DNA of 64,000 nucleotides from Lasiodiplodia sp. COLG20 (lineage: Eukaryota > Ascomycota > Dothideomycetes > Botryosphaeriales > Botryosphaeriaceae): NCBI GenBank assembly GCA_009801085.1, contig VNWV01000008.1, forward strand, positions 1,426,001 to 1,490,000. The letters are read 5' to 3'. The translations under genes and the position numbers were made by a program. Shown in pieces: positions 11,604-22,802 of the stretch. Within the stretch, counting starts at the first letter, position 1; every line of letters starts with the position of its first letter. The notes under the pieces were generated by a model. It made no database searches. It had not been told where the DNA came from and saw only the letters and a list, made by a program, of their open reading frames with translations.

Positions 11604-12948
11604 ATGTCTCCATCGCCATCGCCTTTCACTATCAGCGTGTCTGACGGGGCACTTGATGCTTTACAGAACAAACTTTCCGCTATTACTTTTCCAGATGAGC
11701 TTGAAGCACCCAACCAGTGGCAGTACGGTGCTCCTCTGGCCGATGTGAAGAGACTTGCCACACGTTGGCAGGACGGATATGACTGGAGGGGCGCCGAGGC
11801 CAAGCTCAACGAGCTACCCAATTTCATGACGCAAGTCGAAGTGGACGGATTCAGGCCCATTGACATCCACTTTGTGCACCAGAAGAGTGAAGCGGATCGA
11901 GCAATCCCGCTTCTGTTCGTCCACGGCTGTATGACACCTGCAACAACTTGAGTGGACTGCTCTGACGGTTTCAAGGGCCTGGCTCTTTCATTGAAGTCAC
12001 GAAGCTATTGCCCCTGCTGAAGTTAGGCTCGCCTGCTTTTCATATTGTTGCACCTTCTCTTCCCAACTTTGGCTTTTCTTCAGACATCAAGGAGCCGGGA
12101 TTCTCTCTGCAACACTATGCAGAGGCCTGTCACAAGCTGATGAAGCAGCTTGAGTACGACGAATATGTAACTCAAGGCGGAGACTGGGGCTTCTATGTCA
12201 CCCGAGCCATTGGTATCCAGTATCCGGATTCGTGCAAAGCAAGCCACGTCAACCTTATCCGGGCTCATGCTCCTGAATGGAAGAAAAACCCTCTGCTCGC
12301 GCTGCAGCACAAGCTCTTCCCGTATAGCGATGCTGAAAAGAACGGCCTTGAGCGCTCCGCATGGTTTGAGAACGAAGGATCTGGGTACAACCTGCAGCAA
12401 AGAACCAAACCACAGACGATTGGATATGCGCTTGCCGACTCTCCGGTTGCTCTTCTGGCGTGGATCTATGAGAAGTTGCATGATTGGACCGACAGCTATC
12501 CGTGGACAGACGACGAGATTCTGACTTGGATTAGTATCTACTGGTTCTCCGCAGCCGGGCCTGCGTCCAGTGTGCGCATCTACTACGAGGCCGTCCATGT
12601 ATCGCCAAAGGCGACGGTGATTCCAACCAGAGTGCGTGCAGAGCAGTGGGTGCCGGACGTGAAGCTTGGGCTCGCATGGTTCCCCAAAGAGCTCAGCGTT
12701 CCGCCAAAGACGTGGGGACGTACGCTGGGTAAGGGTGATGAGGCCCTTGTGTGTCAACTGTGCGCTAACGTGCGACAGGTCCGGTGGTGTATGAGAGTGA
12801 GACTCCGCGGGGAGGACACTTCGCTGCGTGGGAGAATCCAGATATCATCGCCGGTGACTTGCAGAAGATGTTCTCGAAGACCGGACCGTGTTATAAGATT
12901 GTGAAGGGCCGGAGCGGTTACGATCGGGGTGCGCGTGCGCGTTTGTAA
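11604..12948 (+). CDS. Epoxide hydrolase, alpha/beta hydrolase fold
   Basis: Microsomal-type epoxide hydrolase of 415 aa, expected to hydrate epoxides to diols. Exons are 11604-11928, 11976-12728 and 12779-12948; the introns are 47 and 50 nt. The N-terminal EHN region precedes the oxyanion motif HGWPGS (107-112), whose Trp codon is split by intron 1. The nucleophile is Asp178 in GGDWG. The catalytic His373 lies in GGHFAAWE, created only by splicing intron 2. Lid tyrosines are likely in the 280-330 region. All junctions keep frame. There is no signal peptide or obvious membrane anchor. The physiological substrate is unknown; detoxification or secondary metabolism are both possible, but no metabolic cluster surrounds the gene. 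Confidence 0.9.
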
Positions 12949-13417
12949 GCCGATGCAAGGTCTGCTCTTCGGTCACCGGGTTAGCTGAAGGTACTAATAT
13001 TGTTCCCTTCGAGTAAATGGTATCGTGGACTCACGCACGCAAGAATTTTCACCGCCGTGAGTGCGATGTCTGGGTCGTGGTGGGGCAGTGACGTGCGGAA
13101 CCGGCGATTATGGAAGGGACCTCCTACAAGATGCGACTTACGCACCTGACATCGACTCGACGCCTCTTTTGCATGCCTCATGCGGGTGCCCAGCAGGTGA
13201 GAGTCGGATCGCAGGCACTGCACCCTATTGTTCTATTGAGTCCCTCACTTTCATGCCGCCGCTGAGCCCCGGCTCCTTCGCCTATAAAGCCTCCTCGATC
13301 AAAGACCAAGCTTCTCCTTCCGCCCACGGCACCACACCATACCCTCCTCAAATCCATTTCGTCGCATCAGCTTCTTGCCCTGCTCGCTACTTCACTGACG
13401 CAGAAGCATCCGCAAAC
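12949..13417. other. Intergenic, upstream of F-box gene
   Basis: 469 bp. The last 150 bp are C/T-rich with a tataaag motif near 13283, a plausible TATA element for the following gene. No gene seen. Confidence 0.4.
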
Positions 13418-15063
13418 ATGGCTTCTGCCTATGAGGACCGCATCGCGGCGAAGCCTAAGGCCTTTCAAATCCTCCCAGTTGAAGTACGTCTCGACCACAC
13501 CAGCTCACCTACCCGGGAGCGGCCTCGCTGACCGCCACTCGCAGCTCAACCAGCACATCGCCTTCCTCCTTGAGAACGATAAAGACGTTGTCAACCTTCG
13601 CGCCTCATGCCGTGCCATCAAGGAAGCAATCGACGATGATGATTCGTTATGGTTCAAGAGATTCCATGCGATTTACGATACTCCTTCAGGCCTCAACCCC
13701 AACTCGCCTGACTACAAGACCAAGATTCGAGAGCTGTACCAGAAGCGCAGCAAGTACCTCGTTCTTCACCCGACCCGCTTCAGGATTGGCAACACCAAGA
13801 AGGAACAAGACACGCTGAAGCTCGTCGCTGGACTCATCAACGGTGAGTACCCCTCATGGTCAAGTCCAAGATCTTCTGGGTGTTTCTCACTTCTGCTCAA
13901 ACTCTGTACTGATATCTGTCCGGTAGATTCCTTCAACAGCTCTTCGTGGGTCTTAAGGAATCATGACGGCGGTGAGGCCGAGTTGTCCTGCCGTAACATC
14001 GAAGCATTCAAGGGTTTCGTCAAGCGCTCGGGCATTATCGATGACTTATTCAGGCCCCGTCCAACCAAGAATCACAAGGCCAACGGTCGTTGCGACCCGG
14101 CGACGAAGAGTTACAATCACACTCTCGCGGCCGTGCAGCTCATGTGCACGCCTTCGATCCTCACAGAGCCTGGGAACATCTACGGATTCGAGGACTCTCA
14201 AGTGTGGGCCTATGCCACTATTAGGACTGCTCCCATATTCGGTGGTTTCAACAAGACTGAGATCAACATGGAGTGGATCCTCCACGTCATGAACTTCTTC
14301 AAGTACCACATGAGGAAGCATGAGGAGAACACGCTCTTTGAGCCTTTCAACAAGCTGAGCAGGGCTGAACAGCCTTCCTACTGGCAGAGCCATATCCACA
14401 ATGGCCCTATGGCCCTTGGTGTCCACTGGAAGGGCACCTATGCCTACTTGGATCGTGAGGAGATGAGGCAGATCCGCTCTGGAAGCCGCGATGGCAAGGT
14501 TCTTATTGACCGAAACGTTGACCACGGCGACACCTCAATTCAGGTATTTACTCTTTGTATATCGGTAATATTTCCAGCTGACTTCTTATGCGCAGACCAT
14601 GAACATCACCTCGCCCGACAGTACCGGATTCCTTTGGCCTCCTCTTTTCGAGCAGCACTTGATGTCAACTACCTCCAACGATCGGCTCCCTCGTACCCGT
14701 GCTCAGCGCCGTTCCGGTGACGATGTTCAGTTCGAGCGCTTCAACCAGCGCTTTCAGGCCCTCGGATTTGATGATGAAGATTTCAACGCTGTCGGCTGGC
14801 TCAACGAACTCCCGAACCAGCAAGGCATCAGCGGGTGGAAGAGGATGACCATGATGAAGTATTTCGAGGACGGCAATGGCGGCTGGGACACCAACGCACT
14901 CTGGGCTTACGAGGGTGTCGTCCTGCCCGGCGGCCAGATCATGCTCGGTCGATGGTGGAGCCCTGAGAACCCGGTCCCTAACCGCGAGGTGTACACCGGT
15001 CCTTTCATTTTCTGGAACACCGACGCTGCCTGTGACCGCGTCGAGTGCGATCTTCACCACTGA
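13418..15063 (+). CDS. F-box domain protein
   Basis: Protein of 482 aa from four exons: 13418-13483, 13545-13842, 13927-14543 and 14596-15063. After splicing, residues 15-60 form an F-box (ILPVELNQHIAFLLE, then ASCRAIKEAI), so the protein probably bridges a substrate to Skp1-cullin ubiquitin ligase. The rest (about 100-482) has no LRR or WD repeats and resembles the long unclassified C-termini of mould F-box proteins, with many Trp and Tyr. The first intron lies inside the F-box. All exon joins keep frame and the protein reads smoothly through them. The substrate is unknown. Confidence 0.82.
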
Positions 15064-16202
15064 TGAGCCGTTCGCTCCTAAAGGGCACCAGACTCGTGCC
15101 TTCGCTCTTCCTTGGAGCACACGCGCATCACATTCCCAACCGCGGACGATCTGCCATCTCTCAAATCTAACAATGATCTCCATCTCAACAGCTGTATCCA
15201 CAAGTTTCTTTCTTGGCCTGCCAATGCGGCTTCTTTGCACATCTAATCCACCGACCTTGACACTCCTTTAGTCCGGACGTTTGGCCTCTCCTGGAAGACA
15301 GTATCCCACAATCCTTATCACTACGATTGGCGAACGGTTGCTTAATTTTCTTCCCACCACCCTCTTGCGTTCGACTTCCACCTGCAACAGGGTTGCGTGG
15401 GCCGTGCATAGTTTCTCATCACCAGAGTCATGCTGAGCATGGTACAGCGCATGCGGTAATATGCATGGCTCGCCTCTTTTCTTTCGTCACCAGAGCACTA
15501 TTCTTTTTTCTCCCACTTGCACAAATCACCGAGTATCGATAATCATGGCGACGGACTATTGGGGTTTCCTTTTCCCTTTCTTTTTTTTTGGCATAATCAA
15601 AAAGTCGATGGTGCAAGCTAAACAGCGGCGTGGATAGCCTTTACTGCTGGGGCTTGCGGATATGGTGATTTTCTGGATCACTAATTTTCTGAATGCATGG
15701 AAGGCGTGGGCTTCGATTGGACCTTAGATATTCGAGAATGGTAAAAATTGATGCAGTATAGATGCAAAGTGCTACTAGTGGTTGGAGTTGCTCACAACCT
15801 AATGAGGCACATGGACTCACGACCTTTGGTATGCGCGTGTACAGACGTGCGAGAACGGTATGTTGGGAAGTAGAAAGTGCGAGAATCGACGCATTTGCGG
15901 CGCCACCCATTATATTTGTCGTTTGATAAATCTGCTTTGAAAAAGAAAAAAAAAGTGCATGCTTGGGTATGCAAACAGCCAGACCAATCGTGTTCTGGCT
16001 CAACTTCCGCCATCACCACCGTTCGACATCCTCGACCCACACCCGCCTGGTGCGCTTTTTGTCTTTGCCTTACACTCCATAAACTCCTTCTTGTGCTCCC
16101 GTTACGGGATCCCGCTGATAAGATGGCATTTCGGTAGAGCGGAAAGTGCTAGTCTTTTCAATCGTTGTCGGTGCTACGAGCTTGGTGTGGGGGCTCGATT
16201 GT
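15064..16202. other. Intergenic, convergent 3' ends
   Basis: 1.1 kb between the F-box gene and SEC13 stops. Open frames are short and featureless. T/C-rich tracts occur near 15485-15595 and an A-rich one near 15940. Nothing else seen. Confidence 0.45.
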
Positions 16203-17415
16203 TCACTCCTCGATCGTTTTGATGCACTCCCAGCCGCCAGTCAGCTTCTCCTTCCACAGGGTGACCTTGTTGTCACCAGTGCTGACGGCCAGAACGTTGC
16301 CGCTCAGACTCCAACTCGCGCGCCAGGCAACCGCGTCGAAGTTCAAGGTGGTCTGCTGCCAGTCGCCTGCACAAAGGATGGTGTTAGTAAATACTAATGT
16401 GCAAGAGGTAAAAGTAAGAAACTCGTACCAAGCGAGGGGTTCGCGCTGGTCCAAATCTTGACCGTCTTATCCTGCGACGCGGAGGCGATGTATGCCTTGG
16501 ACAGCACCGTCGGCGACCACGCAACATCGCGGACCCAGTCGGTGTGGCCGGAAAGCTGGCTGGTGCAAGTGTAGGTGCTCGTCTCAGTGTTCCACTCCCA
16601 CACCTTCACCAGGCAGTCGCTGCCGCCAGTAACGAAGCGGCGCAGCGGTGCATTGGAGGCTTGGGCGGCGCTGGCGACGGCGCCGGGGGCGATGCTGGGG
16701 GCCCACGAGACGGCGTTGACGCCCAGGCCGTGGGCGGGCAGGATCTGGTGCGCCCACGCGCCGTCGCGGAACTCGAGGACGGACACGTTACCGTCGCTGC
16801 TGGCGCACGCGAGCACGCAGCCGGCGTCGTGCGGCGCCCAGGACACGAGGTTGACGCTGGCCGAGTGCAGCTCCGACACGTGCACGCGCTGCCACTGCCC
16901 GTTCTGCTCGCGCCAGATGAAGACCTTGCCATCGTAGCTGGCGGACGCGAGGATGTTGCCGTACTTGGGGTGTGCCTGCACGTTTGCGCGACGGCGGTTA
17001 GCTAAAGCTGTGACGCGCCAGCGCGGGATGCGGGGGAGAGACATACCCAAGAGACACACCAGACTGCGCCCTCGTGCCTATACTAATCTTAGCCAATGCC
17101 CTATCCATCCTGGCTCCGGCTGCAAGGCGGTTGCTTACCCCTTCAGCGTGTCCGTGAGCTTGTGGTTCTCGCCTTCAACCTCGAATATTTTGATAGTCTT
17201 GTCTGAAGAGCAAGTGGCTAGTCTCCTGCCGTAGTAGTCCAGGACTGCATCGTGCTGCGCATCACGGGGCGAATTAGCGGAGGTTCACTGCGGGAGCGGC
17301 GGTCGGAAGAGGAGCTGCGGCGTACAATCATGTCATCGTGACCGGAATTTTGGATTACTTGGGCCTGAAAACAGTCAGCGGAGCTCGAGCAGGTCTCTAG
17401 AGAGAAGCTCACCAT
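16203..17415 (-). CDS. SEC13: SEC13, COPII coat and nuclear pore WD40 protein
   Basis: 299-aa WD40 propeller that pairs with Sec31 in the COPII cage on the ER and with Nup145C in the nuclear pore. Six exons: 17415-17413, 17364-17326, 17254-17139, 17077-17047, 16975-16429 and 16366-16203. Exon 1 is only the ATG; splicing yields the conserved start [22 protein letters not shown] blades are recognisable from [15 protein letters not shown] onward, ending with [11 protein letters not shown]. All junctions keep frame and restore the family sequence, and the length equals other fungal Sec13. An upstream in-frame extension exists but is not conserved in style. Divergent from PEX20. Confidence 0.95.
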
Positions 17416-17700
17416 GTTTGCGGGTGTCGAGGAGGAATTGGTGGTGATATCAGTGCCTAGCGGAATGTTAAACGTGGAAGCTGCCCGAGACACTGCGGCG
17501 GCGGCGTCAGGGTGCAAAGCGGGCAAACACGCCAAGCAGAGACTGGCCGGAACATGCCTCGGCGCAATGCGGGGACTAGGCACCTTGTTGCCGCCGCCGG
17601 AGCTTCACATGGCCTGTTCCCTATCTCTTACGACGCTGCGCACATTTTGTGATCCCAACCTTTTCCCTCCTCCCAGATCGCCAGATACCTTGCTGTCGCC
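17416..17700. promoter_or_regulatory. Divergent promoter, SEC13 and PEX20
   Basis: 285 bp between the two ATGs; it must serve both genes. It has a C/T-rich stretch just before the PEX20 start. No specific site identified. Confidence 0.45.
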
Positions 17701-19840
17701 ATGGCGGACGCTCTGTGCGGACCCTCCAACGCGCTCCAGAACTTCCAGAAACACTCGTCGGTTGATCGGACTTTACAGCAGGACCGACTGGTCTCGCGCC
17801 AATCGCCGCAGCAGGTACGAGCGCTCATGCCACCCAACTCTCCGCAACCGGCATCCAAATCTGATACTTGGTGTTTAGGATTTCCGATCAGGCCCTGGTC
17901 AGCATGCTGGCGCGATAGACCCTGAATTCGAGGCCTTCCAGGCTGGACATGCTCCTCCGCAGCCCGAAGCCTTCCAGCGTTTCCCCGCCCAACATGCGCC
18001 TCCGCCGAGCTTCGCTGGGCCAGCCGCCCTGCCGGACTGGGCTGCTGACTTCCAGCGCATGCATGTCTCCTCTCCGCCGCCGATGCAGCAGCAGCATAAC
18101 CATACCTCTTCGTGGCACCAGGACTTCATGCGCCAGCAGCAGCAGTCTGCATCTCCGGCTCCGCAGATGGCGGCGGGTCCTTCCAGGCCAATGTACTCTG
18201 GCACACCTATGATGGGATTCGGCGCGGGGCAGTTTGCCCACCAGCAGCCATTCATGGCCCAGCAGGATATGAATGCGCAAGCGAGACAGAAGGACCCTGT
18301 CTTTGATGATGCTGCTTTCGCGAACGCATTCGATGCGGCCGCGGCAGAAATGCTTCAGGCTGAAGTAGAGGCACAAGCGGAGGCGCAGGCTACGCAGCAA
18401 GAAGCGCCACAGAGACCTGCAATTTCGAAATGGGAAGAAGAGATAGAGACCTTGCTCCCCCCAGAGGATGACTCTGTGCTGGCGTTCATGAAGGAGCATG
18501 CTTTTAGTAGGTATTATGCATGAATGAGGTCTCATGTGCTGACCATCGTTTAGACGAGTATTGCCGCCACCAAATGTCCGAGTACCTACCACACGCCAAC
18601 ACGCGAGATCCCGCCACTATTCCTAATCACAGTCTTGCGTCACTTTATATGAGCGCATTGGAAAAGTTGGAAAGTAAAGGACTTTCAGAGATCCCCCCGG
18701 ATCCTCTGTTGGAGCGCGTGTTGAACGAGATTGTGGACTCACAAGACCTTCTCTACGATGAACAGTTTATGTTCAAAGCAAGAGCTGCGAGGCTTCGCGA
18801 TCAGATCAGAACGAATTTCCCACGCTACTTTGACCAGGATGAATCTCAGAAAGCTAGAGAGCAGGAGGACCCCCGCTTGAGGACAGCGCGTTTGAGGATG
18901 TTCCAACATTCTCTGCAAAACCAGGACACGGTATCCGCGGCAGATAAGCAGCAACTAGAAGCTGCGAAGTATAACCAGCTTGTGGCAGACGTGGGGACTG
19001 ATTCAAGATTCTTCCCTGCCGAAGCGAGCAGCATCGTGGCCGGGACGGACATTCGAACGACTATTCGGTCAGAGATGTCATCGTTGAACCAGCGACCAGA
19101 GGAGCTTCTCCGGAACATGAACCCTCCTGACATGGTGCTCAACGAGGTTCCCCAGCCTATGCAGCAGCCAAGCCAGGAGCAGCAGCAGCAGCAAACTCCC
19201 CTCAATAATGACGATGAGGAGTTGGCGAGGACGGCTGGCCAATTGGTGGAGAGTGTCTCTCACGACACGAGTCAGAAATTCGTGCAAAGCAGGTTCCTGG
19301 CCCTGATGAGGCAACTCCGCGACCACGAAGTACGCGTCGACGGGGACAAGATAGTCGAAGTTAGTGCAATCCTTCCTCCCTTTTTGCCCGCCGCAGGAGA
19401 ATATCTCCGGAAGCGGGAGCTTCCAGCAGAGGAGGCACATCAGCACCTCCACTATCCTCCATGTGCGGAGCACATTACTTGCAAAGTCTTCGGGTGTCCA
19501 GGTTGACACAATCCAACCCTCGCTAACTCGTTTTGCCTCTTCATCGCAGACTTCACCATCGACGATTCCAGCAAATCAGCAAGACCTGGACCTCGGCCGC
19601 AATGGCGGCGACGACAGCAACAGGACTATGACCGGAGCGCTACAGGCCGATGGCAGCGACGACCACGACATTGGTGAGTTGCGCGCTTGAACATCCTTCG
19701 CCTTTGCCTCTGGATAGCAGTTATCCAAGGGCACTATTTCAGGTGGAGCTCTTCCAAGGCCACCATTATGGCACAGGAAGAATCCACCAAGCGTCTTCCA
19801 AAACATCATCGTCCGCACGGTGCAAGATGATAACTGGTAG
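17701..19840 (+). CDS. PEX20: Peroxin PEX20, co-receptor for PTS2 import
   Basis: PEX20 works with PEX7 to carry PTS2 proteins into peroxisomes and replaces the PEX5L role in filamentous fungi. The N-terminus (MADALCGPSNALQNFQKH) has the conserved recycling Cys at position 6 and the PEX5/PEX20-type start. WxxxF motifs WAADF and WHQDF and a further WEEEI follow. There are no TPR repeats, which excludes PEX5. Exons are 17701-17814, 17879-18506 and 18554-19359. The 3' end is less sure: a gttagt donor at 19360, a gctaac branch site and a gcag acceptor at 19549 lead to exon 4 (19550-19673), and a gtgagt intron leads to exon 5 (19743-19840), total 589 aa. Reading through instead would stop at 19506. 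Confidence 0.8.
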
Positions 19841-20573
19841 GTGGCCGCTTGCACGCCGTGCCATATCGAACAGCTGTTTCCTTATCTCATATATATATGA
19901 CGGTTGGATGGGGAACAGAAGCTGATTGATGGTTTGGGGAGAAGCGCGCCTATTCGAAAAATACCCTAGCCCGCTACCGCCGGTTGACGGTGGAAGATCA
20001 TATGTGAACGGGTGTTTCTTCAGGAGGGATGGACAATTATTGTGATATCATTTTGTATCTTGGTTCTCGTGCGCGAGCATTCCATGGCGTTGAATAAGCT
20101 CCAAAGCGTCACGCTCTGGCGATTAGATTATTGGTGGGTTCAGAACTCCATGTAATTAAGCCCTTACTTCAACAACTTTGGACATTGTGTTGACTTGCAC
20201 GCATGGCCGACAACATTCTTATCAGGTGATGTGGAACAATGGTGGCTGTGATCAAGGACCTAGGTTGACCTCGCCGATCTTGCATCGCCACGCTTTGTAG
20301 ATCCTGCTACCTATTTGGGTAATTGACCATGAATGAATGACTCAGCCACGTTGCGCCTCACAACAATCACTATGATTCACCGCAAACAATGCGGAGGCTG
20401 CCTGGAGCTGTTCCTTTATAACACACCCATCACTCATCATCACTCATAGCTCCCAGGTACATAAATCGGTCGCACTTCTCTTGAACACCACATCCACACA
20501 ACCCCGCCACAACTTCTAGGCCCACACCCTGGAAAACATTAACCTTTCTGCAACTTCATTCGGCTTCACGAAG
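19841..20573. other. Intergenic, upstream of RtcB-like gene
   Basis: 733 bp holding the 3' end of PEX20 and the promoter of the ligase gene. The final 110 bp are C/A-rich. No gene seen. Confidence 0.4.
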
Positions 20574-22376
20574 ATGCCATCCACGCGACTCACGGTCGCG
20601 CTCAACAGCAACCGCAACACCAAAACCATCCTCCTCGTCCCGGAAAACACGTCGGCAGACCCCGATGCAGCCAACTCGATACGCGCGCAGGTGGTCAAGT
20701 CGACGCAAACGAAGCTCCGGCTGAAGCTGAAGAAGAACACCAGCGCGCGCGCCTTCGCCGCCCGCACGGGGGCCGAGCTGCTCACGGCCGACGACTGGAC
20801 GCGCGCCGCCACGTCGGACGCCGTCATCCTGGTGTCGGCGGGCGAGGATTTCGTGGGCAAGAAGTCAGAACAGCAGCAACAACAACAATCCGCCCACAAC
20901 GGCAGCAGCGCTAACGACGTCATCAACAGCCGCGGCGGCGCTTCGAACGACCAGTGCGGCGAGATCGTCAACCTCGCGCACGCCGCGTACGTCGACCCGC
21001 AGTCGCTCGGCCAGCTCCGCGCCACGGCCGAAGCGCTGCCCGGCATCGTGCACGCCGTCGGCCAGCCCGACCTCCATCCGGGCACCAAGTACCCCATCGG
21101 CGCCGCCTTCGTGTCGCGCGGCTGGATCCACCCGCCGCTGATCGGCGGCGACATCGGATGCGGCATGGCGTGGTACCGGACGACGCTGTCGCGCAACCAG
21201 GTTGACGGGGACAGGGGCCGGAAGGTGGCTGAGCGGCTGAGGGGTCTCGAGGGTCCGTGGAGGGAGAGGGAGGCGAGAGAGGCGTGGGTTGGGGAGGGCG
21301 GATCGGCGGGGGAGGAGTGGGACAAGAGTCTGGGGACCATCGGCGCGGGGAACCACTTTGCAGAGATTCAGGTGGTGGAGAGGGCGGAGGAGGGGCTGGG
21401 CATGAGGGAGGGCGAGGTGGTGCTGTTGGTGCATTCGGGGTCGAGAGGGTACGGCGGGGATATCCTCAAGCGGTACACGGCCGATGGCCATGTTTCCCTG
21501 AAGGAGGATGAGGAGGTGACGGGAAAGTACCTGGAGGAGCACGATCGCGCGTGCAGGTGGGCGAAGGCGAACCGCGATCTCATCGCCTTGCGCTTTCTTG
21601 CTGTGTTGGAGCCCGGAGAGGATTGTTGGGCACTCGGCAGCAACCTCGAGGACGACCTCACTGCTGAGGCAGACGCAACTGCTATCGAGCGTGCCCGCGC
21701 GGACGTACAGAAGCGCAAAGTCGTTGACATCTGGCACAACAACGTTCAACGCGTCCCGTGGCCTCCCACCGATCCCTCCTCAGTCTCCCCCCCTACCTCG
21801 GACCTTGCAGATGCAACCTCCTCTCTCAGCCTTTCAGGACTCGAGTCCTCATCTCAGCAACAGTACGCTTACATCCACCGCAAAGGTGCCGCTCCAACCC
21901 TGGATCCGGACACCATCGCACCGCTCGCCATCCTGCCCCTACCAGGCAGCCGCGCCACGCCGACGGCCATCCTGACACCGACTTTTACGCAGCACAACGC
22001 CCGCGGCACCGCGAACGCTTTCTCGCTCGCCCACGGGGCCGGCCGCGCCATGTCCCGCGCCAAGGCGCTGGCGAGCCTAAGCAACAAGTACCGCGGCGAC
22101 GCAGAGGCGTTGCTGAAGCCAGGGAAGGTCGCGGCATCTGCTGCGGCGGCTGCAACGACGACTGAGGGTGAAGATGGCGAAACGATGGTGGGGAAGGACG
22201 CACAGAAGGGTGCGGGCACGTGGGTTGTTTGCGAGGAGAAGCAGCTTGTGTGGGAGGAAGCGCCTGAGGCGTATAAGGATGTTTGGGCCGTGGCTGCGGA
22301 CTTGGTCAGGGCGGGCGCGGCGGAGGTGAGGGGATGGTGCGCGCCGAGGGTCAGTTACAAGGTTAGGAACAAGTGA
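20574..22376 (+). CDS. RtcB2-type RNA ligase homologue
   Basis: Intronless 600-aa protein of the RtcB family, GTP- and Mn-dependent ligases that join 3'-phosphate to 5'-OH RNA ends. The active-site motifs are all visible: GGDIGCGM (about 190-197, metal-binding Asp/Cys), GTIGAGNHFAE (about 255), HSGSRG (about 287), HNN (about 387), HRKGA (about 435) and HGAGR (His near 486, the guanylylated residue by family analogy). The stretch ALPGIVHAVGQPDLHPG resembles bacterial RtcB2 (coupled to release-factor homologue PrfH) more than the archaeal/animal tRNA ligase. A glutamine run (about 101-107) and low-complexity inserts near 393-430 and 515-550 are fungal-style additions. Fungi normally seal tRNA exons with Trl1, so the role here is open; RNA repair is inference. 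Confidence 0.88.
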   Translation: MPSTRLTVALNSNRNTKTILLVPENTSADPDAANSIRAQVVKSTQTKLRLKLKKNTSARAFAARTGAELLTADDWTRAATSDAVILVSAGEDFVGKKSEQQQQQQSAHNGSSANDVINSRGGASNDQCGEIVNLAHAAYVDPQSLGQLRATAEALPGIVHAVGQPDLHPGTKYPIGAAFVSRGWIHPPLIGGDIGCGMAWYRTTLSRNQVDGDRGRKVAERLRGLEGPWREREAREAWVGEGGSAGEEWDKSLGTIGAGNHFAEIQVVERAEEGLGMREGEVVLLVHSGSRGYGGDILKRYTADGHVSLKEDEEVTGKYLEEHDRACRWAKANRDLIALRFLAVLEPGEDCWALGSNLEDDLTAEADATAIERARADVQKRKVVDIWHNNVQRVPWPPTDPSSVSPPTSDLADATSSLSLSGLESSSQQQYAYIHRKGAAPTLDPDTIAPLAILPLPGSRATPTAILTPTFTQHNARGTANAFSLAHGAGRAMSRAKALASLSNKYRGDAEALLKPGKVAASAAAAATTTEGEDGETMVGKDAQKGAGTWVVCEEKQLVWEEAPEAYKDVWAVAADLVRAGAAEVRGWCAPRVSYKVRNK

Positions 22377-22802
22377 GCAGGCTAGAAAGAAGGGTGGGAT
22401 AGATGGGATAGGTTTAAGATGTGAAGATGAAGATATTTTCTGTGGTGCTACTGTGCTGGTAATGATGGCATTGGAAGTTTGTCAGGAGATTTATGCTTGA
22501 TGCTGGGTTTGTATCTGCATGATGCCCTTCTCTCTTTCATCTTTCTAGAAGATGATCCATTGTTCTGTGATCCTTTAACATATCAGAACGAACATCACTT
22601 CTTGGTAGGCTAAATAATTTCACAGTGTCGAAGAAAGTCCAACTGACTAGTGGTAAATCTACTATGATGATTCGTCGAAGTCGCCAGCGTAAAGAACATC
22701 TCCGGATTCTCCGTTCATAATATCCCAGACAGACCGAGGGTCCAATTCAGCTTCCCTCCTGCCGACGTTACCTGCAAGGATCTTCTGCTCTCTTTCTCGT
22801 TC
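22377..22802. other. Intergenic, convergent 3' ends
   Basis: 426 bp between the RtcB-like stop and the flavoprotein stop. No gene or structure seen. Confidence 0.45.

Noticed and set aside
17416..17583. N-terminal extension of SEC13 through an open intron
   Set aside because: The conserved Sec13 N-terminus is restored exactly by splicing after the ATG at 17415.
20865..21749. 294-codon minus-strand frame over the RtcB-like gene
   Set aside because: Antisense shadow; all RtcB motifs are on the plus strand.
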